Positions 47,632 to 58,606 of a stretch of DNA of 64,000 nt are shown in pieces. A model generated the notes under the pieces. It saw nothing but the letters and a program-made list of their open reading frames with translations, ran no database searches and was not told the origin of the DNA. Position numbers and translations under genes: made by a program. The number at the start of each line of letters is the position of its first letter. The first letter of the stretch is position 1. This DNA comes from Castor canadensis. Taxonomy: Eukaryota > Chordata > Mammalia > Rodentia > Castoridae. The stretch covers positions 50,535,638 through 50,599,637 of the forward strand of contig NC_133398.1 in NCBI RefSeq assembly GCF_047511655.1. Direction: 5' to 3'.

Positions 47632-48099
47632 GTCACAGTAGGGTCTTGATATTACTGGGACAAATGAGGGGAATCTCTGCTTTCTCCTGTATGAAGGACA
47701 GAAGTGACTTTGGATTCCTCCAGTAGAGAATTGATGGCAACCAGGTCCAGAGGTTCAGCCATCTCTTTCCTCCATGAGATGAACCAGCAGATCTGTAGCA
47801 TCTTCAGCACATAGGACTCCTTCGGTATTTGGGAGAAGAACCTTCTGCACAAATTCTTCACTGGCCTCTCTCAGCAGCTGAAAGACCTGGAAGCCTCTTT
47901 GACACAGCAGGTAGTGGAAGAGCCTCCCATGATGCATGAGGACTCCAGACTGGCTGTGAGGAAATACTTCCACAAGATCACTCTCTACCTGAAAGAAAAG
48001 AACTATAGCTCATGTGCCTAGGAGATTGTCAGAGCAGAAATCATGAGATCCATCTCTTCATCACCAAACTTGCATGAAAGATTACGAAGTGAAGAATGA
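47632..48099 (+). pseudogene. IFN-alpha-like pseudogene 3, lacks signal peptide region
   Basis: The body matches pseudogenes 1 and 2: 'ttctcctgtatgaaggacag', 'cagcagctgaaagacctgga', 'gaggaaatacttccacaaga', ending in TGA at 48097-48099. The 5' part with the ATG and signal peptide is absent; instead the upstream sequence is that of the omega/zeta-like unit. The tryptophan of the conserved CAWE motif has become a stop (gcctaggag, about 48017), and other stops occur (e.g. near 47728 and 47793). Confidence 0.85.
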
Positions 48100-48757
48100 G
48101 ACGTGCTCCATCATGGAAATGACTGTCAGTGTCTAATACATTGTACCTCATGTTCTTCAATTTTGCCATTGCAAAGATCCATTTCTGCTACATATGTGAC
48201 ATGACTTGCATACATTTGTACACTCAGATTTTGTCCCTTGACCTCCCAGTCAGGAGAAAGCTCTTTTCTATCACTGTCAATAGGTACATTGTTGCATCAG
48301 TGCAAAACTTATGATTTAGCTCCATATTGCCACCTTGTTCTGAAAATCTGTATAGCCATATTTTGTATCATATCCTGGACTTATTAACTTGCTATATGCT
48401 CAACAGAATGGAGGAACAGAGAAGCAAAGCTGGAGGGACAAGGACTGAGGTGGATGTTTGGGGATGCTAGCGACTGCCCTCTCTCCTTGCATTGCCATAC
48501 AGAACCTGACTTTACTCCACTGATCTGCAGTACCCACATGTGCTTCTAATCCACCTAAGAAGCAGCACCAGGAGTCAGGACCGGTGCTCAAGAAGAGTTG
48601 GCCAGTGATCAAGATGTAGCACAACCTGGAGATGGTCAATTTTCCAAGCTTTGAGGAAAAGAATGCAAAAATGGACACAACTTGACCCTTCCTGTATACC
48701 GATTTCTGAATTTCAGGGGTCAATATTCACTGACAGGCAGCTGAGCACAAAAACCTT
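48100..48757. other. Non-coding stretch before ERV-gamma
   Basis: A minus-strand frame of 107 codons (48400-48723) resembles nothing that I know and is not called. 48100-48310 may be IFN-like 3' flank. It ends with the TSD base pairs CCTT at 48754-48757. Confidence 0.5.
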
Positions 48758-49226
48758 TGAAAGGGATAAGAAAGAATGAGATGTCTCAATGGACCCCACC
48801 CCCCTGTTGGAGAAACCGGTACCAGATGCCCTGTGTAGATAAGATAAGCAGGGCAGCAGGGCTCGGCTCAGGGATATAGAATGTGAGAAATGTGAGAAGG
48901 TTGTGAAAGGTGACGGGATGTACGTGCAAGATGTGCTCTGCCTGCTTGCTCAATGTTGATAATGAAAATACGTGCGCAACTGCTGACCTTTTACTCTGTG
49001 TTACAAAATCATTGGTTAAGTGCTGCGCGGGCTTTTGCTGTAACGGCAGGTAGTGGTCTATATAAGATTTCCCCTAAAGAGGCTCAGGGTCGTGTTTTCC
49101 TAACCGGTCCTGCGTGTCCGTGTGGGAGCTCGACCCTGGCTAGCCAGCCTAATAAACTCTGCTTTGTTGATTGCATTCACGCCTGGCTCTCTGTCTCTCG
49201 GGGGAATAGGATTCCCGTTCCTAACA
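48758..49226 (+). repeat. ERV-gamma 5' LTR
   Basis: 469 bases beginning TGAAAGG and ending CTAACA. TATA motif TATATAA at 49059-49065 and AATAAA at 49151-49156. U3 should drive transcription from about 49085-49095 (inferred from TATA spacing). Confidence 0.92.
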
Positions 49227-49715
49227 TTTGGAGGTTCCACCGAGATTCCATTTTCTCGAGAGACAGAACTTGCCCGCGAGAAAGCAGGGGCAGGGGCGAT
49301 CCCAAGTCCTAGGCGTTGGGAGGGGATCCAAGACCCTCATTTGGAGGAACTTGAGTGTTCCATTTGGGCCACGGCGGGGATTCGGCCAATCCCCAGGGAG
49401 TTCTATTCTGAGAATTTCATTAGGAGGACCGCAGGGTTCTGCCAGGAGAGGTTCTCCTCTCATTTGGGCTCGAGCATTTTAGGAATCCTGGCGCCAGGTG
49501 AAGAACTAATTGAGCTAGTCGACCAACCACCTGTCAAGTGGACGCCTTTCGGCCTGATATCCAAGTCGGACGGTGAGGAAGTTGAATGGGGTGCACACCA
49601 GTGTGAGAGAAGGACCGGTCCGAGCGAGTGCTGGAGAGTGTTGTGTGTGTGTGGAATTATTGTTGCCTTTACCCTTTTTGTTCTATCTCTCTTGGTGTTT
49701 GATTCTCCTTCCACA
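49122..49715 (+). CDS. Open leader in frame with Gag, glycoGag-like (putative)
   Basis: The frame that contains the Gag ATG is free of stops for 198 codons upstream, back through the primer site into the LTR; about 163 of these codons lie downstream of the LTR. There is no in-frame ATG before Gag, so use would need a near-cognate start, as with CUG in murine leukaemia virus glycoGag. Just before the Gag ATG is a hydrophobic segment (CGIIVAFTLFVLSLLVF, about 49653-49703), preceded by Arg/Cys-containing sequence, the layout of the type II signal anchor in known glycoGag. In the virus group this protein assists release and blocks host SERINC restriction. A splice-donor-like cag|gtgaag at 49497/49498 lies inside it. 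Function here is inferred, and the downstream Gag frame is broken. Confidence 0.5.
49229..49247 (+). other. ERV-gamma primer-binding site, tRNA-Gln
   Basis: TGGAGGTTCCACCGAGATT, two bases after the LTR, is a perfect 19-base complement of the 3' end of mammalian tRNA-Gln (including CCA). Use of tRNA-Gln is known for some rodent gammaretroviral ERVs such as the mouse GLN family. Confidence 0.9.
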
Positions 49716-51350
49716 ATGGGACAGGGACAAACAACCCCAAAGTCTTTGATCCTTTCTCACTTTTCAAAAGATAAAGAAAGGGCCTTAAATGCGGGTCTGG
49801 TCATCAAGAAAGGTAAATTCAACACCTTTTGTTCTGCAGAGTGGCCCATTCAAGGTTCCCTCTCCCTAGACATGATCACTAAGGTTAAAGCAGTCATTTT
49901 TCGGCCAGGCAATCGAGGCCATCCAGACCAAGTCCCTTACATTATGGTTTGGGAGGATCTGGCAAGGAACCACCCCTCCTTGGTTAACAGCTTTTCTGAC
50001 TCACCCCTCCAGTTCGGCTCACGGGGTTAAAACCCTAGTCACGCCCGCCTTGGTCATAAAGGAGGAGGAGAAACTTCCTCTTCCCACCCTGACCGGTCCT
50101 CAGAATAGGGCACCTCCCTTACCATCTCCGGTCTTACCAGAGAGTTCCCCCCTTTACCCATCCCTCGCAGGGGCAGAGGAAGATTGGCCGCCTCCATACG
50201 TGACTCCCCCTGGCCAAGCCAGTGCCCTGGAGGAGGAAATTTCCTCATCCTCCTCAACAGGACTGGCAGCAGGAGGAGGAATGGGTCGAAGACTTCACCC
50301 CCGAGGGGTTTGGGAAAGGGAGGGGGAAGATGGGCCCTCCTCATCAACACAGGGGGAGGAAACTGTCCCTACACTTCCAGTCTGGATGGTAGGCCAAGGG
50401 GGACCAGGAGGGGGGCAACAGTTTCAGTACTGGCCATTCTCCTCCAGTGATCTATATAACTGGAGGACGCAGAACCCGCCCTTTTTGGAAGACCCCAAGT
50501 GTCTCATAGATCTCTTGGAGTCCATCATGCATACACACCGTCCCACTTGGGATGACTGTCATCAGCTGCTCAATATTCTTTTTACGACGGAGGAACGAGA
50601 GCGCATCCTCAACGAAGCAAGAAAAAACGTCTTGGGGGATAATGGGAGACCCACAACTCTCCAACGGCCATAGACGAGGCCTTCCCCCTACACTGCCCTG
50701 ATTGGGATTTCGGGACCACAGAAGGTAGGGAGCGTCTCTGAATCTACCGCCAGACTCTTATGGCCGGTCTCTGAACGGCCGCTAGAAAGCCCACCAACTT
50801 TGCAAAAGTAAAAGCAGTCATCCAAGGGGAAAACGAAAGCCCGGCCGGTTTCTTAGAGCGCCTCTACGAGGCATACCGTCAGTACACCCCTATTGACCCT
50901 GAGGAGGAGCTCCACCAGTCTGCTGTGGTGCTCTCATTCATTAATCAGGCAGCTCCAGACATTAGGAGAAAACTCAATAAACAGGAAAACTTAGGGGAAA
51001 TGACCATTAGGGAAATGCTACAAATAACAGAGAAGGTCTTTACCGCTAGGGAAACTCCAGAAGAAAGGGAGGAAAGGCGGAGAAAGGAAGACAGGGAGGC
51101 CCAGGAAAAATTGAGAAAGGAGGACAGGGAGTTCCAGGCTAAGGAAAACTGAAAGCAACAAAGAGAAATGGCCCGTATCTTCCTAGCGGGTGTCCGGGAC
51201 CAACCCAGGGGAGGGGGCCAAGCCAGGACCCCGGATAAGGAACACTGTTTTTACTGTAAGGAAACTGGGCATTGGAAGAGAGAATGCCCTAAGTTAAAGG
51301 GAAGAAGAGGGTTTGGAAGGAGACCAGGGGATAAAAGGGAAAGGGAATGA
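49716..51350 (+). pseudogene. ERV-gamma gag (matrix, PPPY, capsid, nucleocapsid), broken
   Basis: ATG at 49716 encodes MGQGQTTPKS, with Gly2 for myristoylation. Matrix runs in frame to a stop near 50030. A frameshift at about 50010-50050 moves to the next frame, which has the late-domain motif PPPY (50188-50199) and the start of capsid ([37 protein letters not shown]), stopping at 50671-50673. Capsid then continues in the first frame with TGA stops at 50739 and 50772, contains the major-homology-like GENESPAGFLERLYEAY region and a charged KEDRE coiled part, with another TGA at 51150. One zinc knuckle (51246-51287, C-x2-C-x4-H-x4-C) closes nucleocapsid, and TGA at 51348 ends the frame. At least two frameshifts and three internal stops. 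Confidence 0.93.
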
Positions 51351-54300
51351 GCAGTAGAGCAGGCCAGAGTCCTCCTAGCCGGAGAAGAGGACTGAAGGAG
51401 ACGGGCTCGGACCCCCTCCCCGAGTCTTGGGTAACAGTACATGTGGAGGGGAAGCCGATGGGGTTCATGGTGGATACCGGCGCCCAGTATTCGGTCTTAA
51501 ACAAGGCACATGGACCTTTGAACAAGGAACGAACAAGTGTCGTTCAGGGGGTCACTGGTACACAGTTATGTACATGGACTACCAAAAAAAGGGTAAACTT
51601 AGAAAAACACCAGGTCACACACTCCTTTCTGGTCGTTCCTGAGAGCCCCGCTCCCCTGCTCGGACGGGACCTACTCACCAAAATAGGGGCCCATATCCAT
51701 TTTGAGCCAGATAAAATAATTGTGACTAATCGAGAGGGGAGCCTGATACATGTCCTGTCCCTATCATTGGTTGACGAACATTGTCTGTTTAAGAGTCAAC
51801 AGGAGCCAGGAGGGGACATGGCCCAATGGATAAAAAGATTTCCCATGGCCTGGGCAGAGACTGCGGAAATTGGGCTCGCCAAACACCTCCCTCCCGTAGT
51901 TGTACAATTGAAGGCTTCCGCTCTTCCCATTCAGGTAAAACAATATCCTATGCCCGAGGAGGCTCGAAGAGGCATAGCCCCTCATATCCACAGGCTATTA
52001 AAGAAAGGAGTACTGCGGCCTTGTCGGTCTGCCTAGAATACACCTCTGCTCCCCGTCCAAAAGCCAGAAAGCAAGGACTATAGGCCTGTACAAGACCTGC
52101 AAAAGGTAAACGAGCGGACGGAGGACATTCATCCCACCATTCCGAATCCCTATACCTTGCTCAGCCACCTACCCCCCTCACAAGTGTGGTATACAACCCT
52201 TGATTTAAAAGATGCTTTCTCCAGCATTCCATTGTCAAAAATTAGCCAGCTGCTATTTGCTTTCGAGTGACACAAGGATGGGGGCCAATCTGGACAGCTT
52301 ACTTGGACCAGACTGCCGCAAGGATTTAAAAATTCTCCCACCCTGTTTAACGAGGCCCTGAGCCAGGTTTTAGGCCCTGACCTAAAACCCTTTCGCCAGA
52401 GCCACCCACGAGTCACTCTATTACAGTATGTTGATGATTTACTGTTAGCGGCAGAAACCCGAGAGGAATACAACGAGGCTACTAAACACCTGCTAACGAA
52501 ATTAGGTGAGCTGGGATATCAGGCGAGTGCCAAGAAAACCCACATCTATAAAAGGTCAGTGACATATCTGGGTTATCGGATCGCAGACGGGGCAAGATGG
52601 CTGACTGATGCCATAAAACAGACTATTTTGGCTATCCCATCCCCCACATCCACTAGGGGAGTGAGAGAGTTCCTGGGCTCCGCAGGATTCTGTAGACTCT
52701 GGATTCCGAGATTTGCAGAGATAGCCAGACCCTTATATGAGGCCACCAAAGAGGCTCCGGATTAAAGATGGGGGGAAAGAAAACAACAGGCCTTTGACCA
52801 GCTAAAGGAAGCTCTTTTACAGGCCCCTGCCTTAGCCTTGCCAGATCCTACAAGACCATTCACTCTATTTGTAGATAAAAAAAAGGGGGTAGCCAAAGGA
52901 GTCCTGACCCAACAACTAGGCCCCTGAAAGAGACCTGTGGCATACCTTTCCAAAAAATTAGACACAGTAGCAGCAGGATGGCCCCCCTGCCTCCGCATCA
53001 TAGCGGCCATCGCCATGCTAGTGAGAAAAGCCAATAAATTAACTTTTGGACAGGCCCTTTGGGTAACGGCCCCTCACCTGGTGGAGAAAATCCTTAAACA
53101 ACCCCCCGGGAAATGGATGACAAATGCCAGGCTCACCCACTACCAGGGGCTCTTGTTGGATTCCCCTCAAATCACATTCACAGATCCCGTAACCCTGAAC
53201 CCTGCCACCCTGTTGCCTAACCCGGAACTACAGACACCTGTCCATGACTGCAAAAAATTCCTCTCCGAAGTTACACAGGTACGGGCTAACCTAAAGGATA
53301 CCCCCGTGTCCGGCTGCAAATTAAACTGGTACATGGATGAAAACAGCTTTGTCCAAGATGGAGTCCGAAGGGCAGGGGCAGCTGTAGTCGACCAAAAAGA
53401 AAATACGGTATGGAGCAGCACCCTCCCACCTGAAACCTCAGCCCAAAAAGCAAAATTAATTGCCTTGACAAAAGCCCTAGAGAGGGCAAAAGGAAAGCGA
53501 GTCAATATCTACACCGATAGTCGCTATGCTTTCGGTACCATCCATGTCCACAGGGCCATCTATCGCGAAAGGAAATTCCGCACAGCAGAAGAAAAAAATC
53601 TAAAAAACCTGGCTGAGGTCCAGCGTCTATTAATGGCAGTGAAAAAAACCAAAGGCAGTGACAGTGATATATGTCCCAGGCCACCAGTCTGCCAAGACGC
53701 CGAAAGCTGTCGGTAACAACAAAACAGATCAAGAAGCAAAGAGAGCAGCAATGATGAGTCCTTCCATGGTCGCGGCTGTAGACGTGCCTGTCCCAGAGCT
53801 CCCTTCACTACCCCCCTGACCAAAATACTCCACGGAGGATTTCACCTGGATAAGAGCCCACTCCCCCATTAGAGAAGGAAAAAACGGATGGAGAAGCGAC
53901 TTGGAAGGCAAGTTAATTCTGCCCGAAAAACTCGGACAATTCCTGTTGATTAACTTACATAAGTCCACCCATTTGGGGCGGAAAAAATTGCTAGACCTAC
54001 TGACATCCGCGCAGCTCCGATTTCCGAACCAGACTGTGGCAGTCCGCCAAATTGTAAAAGATTGTGCCAGCTGCACAGTCATAAAACCAGGGCGAAGGGA
54101 GGGGAACCATACAGGTACTTGGAAACGGGAGAGGGCTCCGAAAAAAAGTTGAAAAGTGGATTTTACTGAGGTAAAACCAAAAAAGTTTGCTTACAAATAT
54201 TTGCTGGTATTCATAGATACCTTTTTGGGCTGGGTGGAGGCTTTTCCTACAAAGAAGGAGACGAGTCAGGTAGTGGCAAAGGCCTTGCTAGAGAAAATCA

Positions 54301-55108
54301 TACCCAGATATGGGGTGCCCGAGACAATTGGGTCAGATAATGGTCCGGCTTTCATTAGTAAAGTCCTACAGGGACTAGCCCAGGCTATGGGGGCCAATTA
54401 AAAGTTACATTGTAAATACAACTCCCAAAGCTCAGGGCAAGTAAAAAGGATGAATAGGACACTAAAGGAGACTTTAGCCAAATTGGCCCTGGAGACTGGC
54501 GATGATTGGGTGACACTCCTTCCCTTGGCCATCTTCCGAGTCCGGAACTCCCTGTATGTCCATGGGCTAACCCCCTTTGAGATCCTGTATGGGGCTCCAC
54601 CCCCCATCATTCAAAGGACCTTAGGCCCAAGACTAGATGATCTGGCCCCAAATTATCTGATTATACTCAGGCTTTAGCTAAAGTACAACAACAAATATGG
54701 CCCCTAATTCAAGGGTACCATACTGCTGAGAGGACCCCGAACACGGAACATGACATAGTCCCGGGGGATATGGTATGGGTTAAAAGACATCAGTCCAAAA
54801 CCCTAGAGCCTAGATAAAAAGGACCTTATGTTGTACTGTTTACTACCCCTACAGCCCTCAAGGTTGACGGCATCGGACCTTGGATCCATTACTCCCACAT
54901 GCGTCGAGCCAATCATCAAAAACAAAAAGGGGCTAAAGAGTGCACCGTACAGCGGCACCCAGACAACCCATTAAAGCTAAAGCTCTTGCGGCCCCAAAAA
55001 CATACAGAGTCTTCAGGAGCCGTCACGAATGAGTTAGATGATCTTCCTGATCCTGCTCATTGCCCAGAGCAGGAGCCTTGCCGAAACCAACCCTCACCAG
55101 CCTTATAA
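51347..55108 (+). pseudogene. ERV-gamma pol (protease, RT, RNase H, integrase), broken
   Basis: Protease has the active-site DTGA (51473-51484) and LLGRDLL. RT keeps YVDD (52427-52438). RNase H keeps YTDSRYAF, but its first motif reads MDEN at 53333-53344. Integrase keeps the H-x3-H (53958, 53970) and C-x2-C (54063, 54072) zinc site; the catalytic triad positions are Asp 54159, Asp 54336, and Lys (AAA) at 54444 where Glu is expected, at exact DD35E spacing. A GPY motif follows near 54822. In-frame stops: 52034, 52268, 52763, 52925, 53817, 54150, 54399, 54815; frameshifts near 53660 and 54660. Pol is in a different frame from the end of gag. It ends at 55108, overlapping env by about 70 bases as usual in the group. 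Confidence 0.94.
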
Positions 55109-56912
55109 ACAAACCTGGATACTCACCGATGGGGAGACACATACCACCCTCAACGAGACTACTCACACTGCCCCATTGGGAACTTGGTGGCCAAAACTAC
55201 AATTCTGCTTCAGAGATTATCAATCCTGCCTACGGAGCCACCGCCCCGGACTCAGCTTGACGCTATGGTTTTTATGCTTGCCCGGGCCACCAAAAGAGCA
55301 AAGACTGTGGGGGGATACAATACTCTTTCTGTAAGTCATGGGCATGCGTCACATCTAACGATGGTAAATAAAAATGGGGAGTATCAAAACCAGACCTGCT
55401 CAAATTTGCCTTTGTAAATGGGGTACCATGGAGAAGCAGATGGGGGGGAGGGGGCCTGTGCCTTCTGCATATCACCCGCGAGTGCCGGCCCACAGATCTA
55501 GATAGAATCAAGGTCACTTTCACTAAAGCTGGCAAAGAGGACACCCCAGGATGGATACAAGGAAGGGCATGGAAAATTGTATTTTATAAATATGGTGGAC
55601 ACTCTGGCTCGACCATAGTAGTCAGATTAAAAACTGAGCCCACGGGGCCACCGTCCACAGCAGTAGGCCCTAATAAGGTACTTAGGCCACCCTATGTAAA
55701 GCCACCTCCCCGACCTTCCACAACTCACCACCTTCCCTCAACCATAGCCCGGGCTAATGTTACAACTCCAAGACCATCAGAAACCAGCCCTCCCCTGGTG
55801 AGGCCCAGTCTCATGACCGGATCTAAAGACCCCCTCTGGGACCTAGTGGGCGCTGCCTTCCTGACATTAAACCACACCAACCCTAACATGACTAACTCCT
55901 GTTGGTTATGTTATGATGTGAGGCCACCATTCTATGAGGCAATAGGGCTAAACACCACTCACAATACCTCATCTGAGGAAAACCCCACTCAGTGTTCCTG
56001 GGGAGACTGTAAGAGAGGTCTGACCATACAACAGGTAAGCGGCCAAGGAACCTGCTTAAAAAAAGTGCCAAAGAATAGACAAGACTTATGTACTGTTATT
56101 AACGCCGGTTCTACCTAGAAAAATGCTATTAAATGGGTAATTCCAAAGGACAATGGGTGGTAGCTATGCTCGTGGTCTGGACTCACCCCGTGCCTATCAA
56201 CTAAGGTATTTAACAGCTCTAAAGAATTCTGTGTTATAGTGGCTGTGCTGCCCCACATCCTCTATCATTCGGAAGAGAGTCTATATTCATACTGGAATAC
56301 AAAAATGGCTAAAAAAAAAAAAAAAAACCTATTTCCACAGTAACTATTGCTACCCTACTCAGCCTAGGGTTAGCGGGAGCAGAAACCGGCATAGCTTCTT
56401 TGGCCACCCAACAAAAAGGGATGTCTTCGCTGCACGCAGCCATAGACAAAGATATAGAGAGAATAAAAACCTCCATTAGCCACCTAAAAAAATCCCTCAC
56501 TTCTCTGTCTGAGGTAGTACTTCAAAACCGACGAGGTCTAGACTTGTTGTTCCTCCAAAAGGGGGGACTATGTGTTGCTCTAGGGGAAGAATGTTGTTTT
56601 TACGCTGACCATACCGGAGTTGTTCGTGACTCCATGTCTAAACTTCGAAAGAGCCTAAAACAAAAAAAACAAGAAAAAGAGGCCAGGAAAAGCTGGTTCG
56701 AGTCTTGGTTTAACCAGTCCCCATGGTTAGCTACCCTTTTATCTGCACTGGCAGGGCCAATAATAATCTTCCTATTACTTGTTACCATAGGACCCTGGAT
56801 TCTAAACCAACTTATGACTTTTGTGAAAGGTCAAATTAATACTACCCAACTTCTGGTCCTCCGCCAGCAATATCAGGCTCTTCATCCCCTTAAAAATGAT
56901 TCCTCAATTTAG
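55038..56912 (+). pseudogene. ERV-gamma env (SU and TM), broken
   Basis: ATG at 55038 starts a good signal peptide (MIFLILLIAQSRSLA) and an SU N-terminus that stops at 55332 after a frameshift. Further SU pieces follow in other frames; 55798-56118 is Asn-sequon-rich and carries the CWLC motif (55900-55911) that forms the labile SU-TM disulfide. An A-run at about 56309-56327 lies just before the fusion-peptide-like stretch and probably shifts the frame. TM (open from about 56333 region, 170 codons from 56400) has the heptad core, CX6CC (56571-56597), a membrane anchor (about 56740-56810) and a short tail ending 56912. Several stops and frameshifts in SU; TM is the longest intact part. Confidence 0.92.
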
Positions 56913-56917
56913 GCCAT

Positions 56918-56932
56918 AAGAAAAGGGGGGAA
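56918..56932 (+). other. ERV-gamma polypurine tract
   Basis: A purine run (agaaaaggggggaa) ends directly at the first base of the 3' LTR. It would prime plus-strand DNA synthesis. Confidence 0.85.
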
Positions 56933-57397
56933 TAAAAAGGATAAGAAGGAATGAGATGTCTCAACGGACCCCACACCCCTGTTGGAGAAACCGGTACCAG
57001 ATGCCCCGTGTAGATAAGATAAGCAGGGCAGCAGCGCTCGGCTCGGGGATATAAAATGTGAGAAATGTAAAAAGGTTGCGAAAGGTGACGGGATGTACAT
57101 GCAAGATGTGCTCTGCCTGCTTGCTCAATGTTGATAACGAAAATGCGCAACTGCTGACCTTTTACTCTGTGTTACAAAATCATTGGTTAAGTGCTGCGCG
57201 GGCTTTTGCTGTAACGGCAGGTAGTGGTCTATATAAGATTTCCCCTAAAGAGGCTCAGGGTCGTGTTTTCCTAACCGGTCCTGCATGTCCGTGTGGGAGC
57301 TCGACCCTGGCTAGCCAGCCCAATAAACTCTGCTTTGTTGATTGCATTCACACCTGGCTCTCTGTCTCTCTGGGGAATAGGATTCCCGTTCCTAACA
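56933..57397 (+). repeat. ERV-gamma 3' LTR
   Basis: 465 bases; TATATAA at 57230-57236, AATAAA at 57322-57327. It begins TA instead of TG (a G-to-A change) and lacks 4 bases (acgt region) present in the 5' copy at about 48971. Followed by TSD CCTT. Confidence 0.92.
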
Positions 57398-57401
57398 CCT
57401 T

Positions 57402-57980
57402 AAGCATAGGAGTCATGCCTACACTCCTGAACCTCATGATCTGCTAAAGACCTGTGATGCTTATCTATACCTCTGTTTAGAAGATTTCATGTTCTGATTC
57501 AACAAGAAAGACACTAAAATAGATACAGGACTCTCATTTATTCAAAAGATCAAAGTGCACATGCTGAAATAAGAAAACATTGAAAGTGTCAGCTAGAGAA
57601 CAGGGCTGATTCAGAGGTCATTAGAGGGTCTATTGCAGAAATGGCAAGTCCTCAAAAACTGAAGCAGTGTCCATTGAATGGATTGTTCCTTCACATGGTA
57701 AGGTATGAATTCTAGATTCAGAATCCTTCAGCTCCTCTCCAATAAGTGCAAGAAGGACTGAAGTACTGCTGAGAGCATAGAATGTGATCTGTACAACAAG
57801 ACCTGTAAAACATCAATGTATCCAGCTGAGGGACCGTGAGACACAGCAGCCATCAGAGAATTGAAAGGGTACAGGGATGTTCAAGGTGGAGAGGAAGTGT
57901 TCACTGCACAGGGGAAGTTCTTCCTAGAACCAGTGATACCCAAGGAATCTCTTAAATTATGGTCAGATGCAAAGAAAATG
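57402..57980. other. Non-coding stretch after ERV-gamma
   Basis: No gene or repeat recognised. It joins with 48100-48753 across the provirus as the pre-insertion sequence. Confidence 0.5.
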
Positions 57981-58404
57981 CATGAAAATTGTGGCACGGA
58001 GGGACTTATGTATTTGTAGATTTAAGGATCAGGTGACTAGAGGTTATGGAAGGTAATTAGGAGGAGAAAACTCCCTTGATTTTTTTCTCTTCCAGTAGGA
58101 AGTCACTTTCTGGCTTTCATAGTCAGACTTGCATTTTTTTTCCATTTTCTTCAGTATTCTGAAGAGTAATGGAAACTGTCCAGGAGTTTTGATAAGAGAA
58201 AGAAAAAATTAATCTCTCAAAATTATAGAAAAACTGTTTTAGGGCCTTTTTCTTCTCATTTTAACTTTGTTATTTTAATTCAAGCTTTAAGGGGAAAAAT
58301 AAAAAGTAATTCCCAAGCAGCATGACACCCTTTCCCTAGAAAAATCTTAAGTGAAAGACTGTATAAAAATTAAACACTTGGATAGAAAAAAAGTGGGGGG
58401 TAGT

Positions 58405-58606
58405 TTCCCAGGGTGCCACTGGCTCACAACTGTATCCTAGCTACTCAAGAGGCACAGATCAGGAGAATGGTGGTTGGAAGCTAGCCCAGGAAAATTTTTC
58501 AGAAGTGCCTATCTTGAAAAGACCCATCACAAAAAAAGGGGGTGGAGGGCTGGTGGAGCGGCTCGGTGTTGGCTCTGAGTTCAAAACCCAGGACAACAGA
58601 AAAAAA
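58405..58606 (+). mobile_element. Composite SINE: 7SL-like left part plus tRNA-derived right part
   Basis: Left part 'actggctcacaactgtatcc tagctactcaagaggcacag' (split) is Alu/B1-like; right part from about 58540 'gggctggtggagcggctcgg' is the ID-like tRNA head, ending in an A-run. It lies between the two copies of the local duplication. Confidence 0.75.

Larger units (their letters stand above)
48758..57397 (+). mobile_element. ERV-gamma: near-complete gammaretrovirus-like provirus
   Basis: 8.64 kb with two LTRs, a tRNA-Gln primer site, leader, gag, pol, env and polypurine tract in standard order. The 4-bp repeat CCTT (48754-48757 and 57398-57401) flanks it, the TSD size of gammaretroviruses. 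The LTRs differ by about 18 substitutions and one 4-bp indel in about 467 bases (about 96% alike). Every gene is disrupted, so it cannot encode virus. Sequence features (CX6CC, CWLC, PPPY, one zinc knuckle, DD35E spacing, pol/env overlap) all fit the gammaretrovirus group. Confidence 0.95.

Noticed and set aside
48400-48723. 107-codon minus-strand frame before ERV-gamma
   Set aside because: No recognisable domain; considered as a processed pseudogene piece, but no poly(A) or TSD seen.
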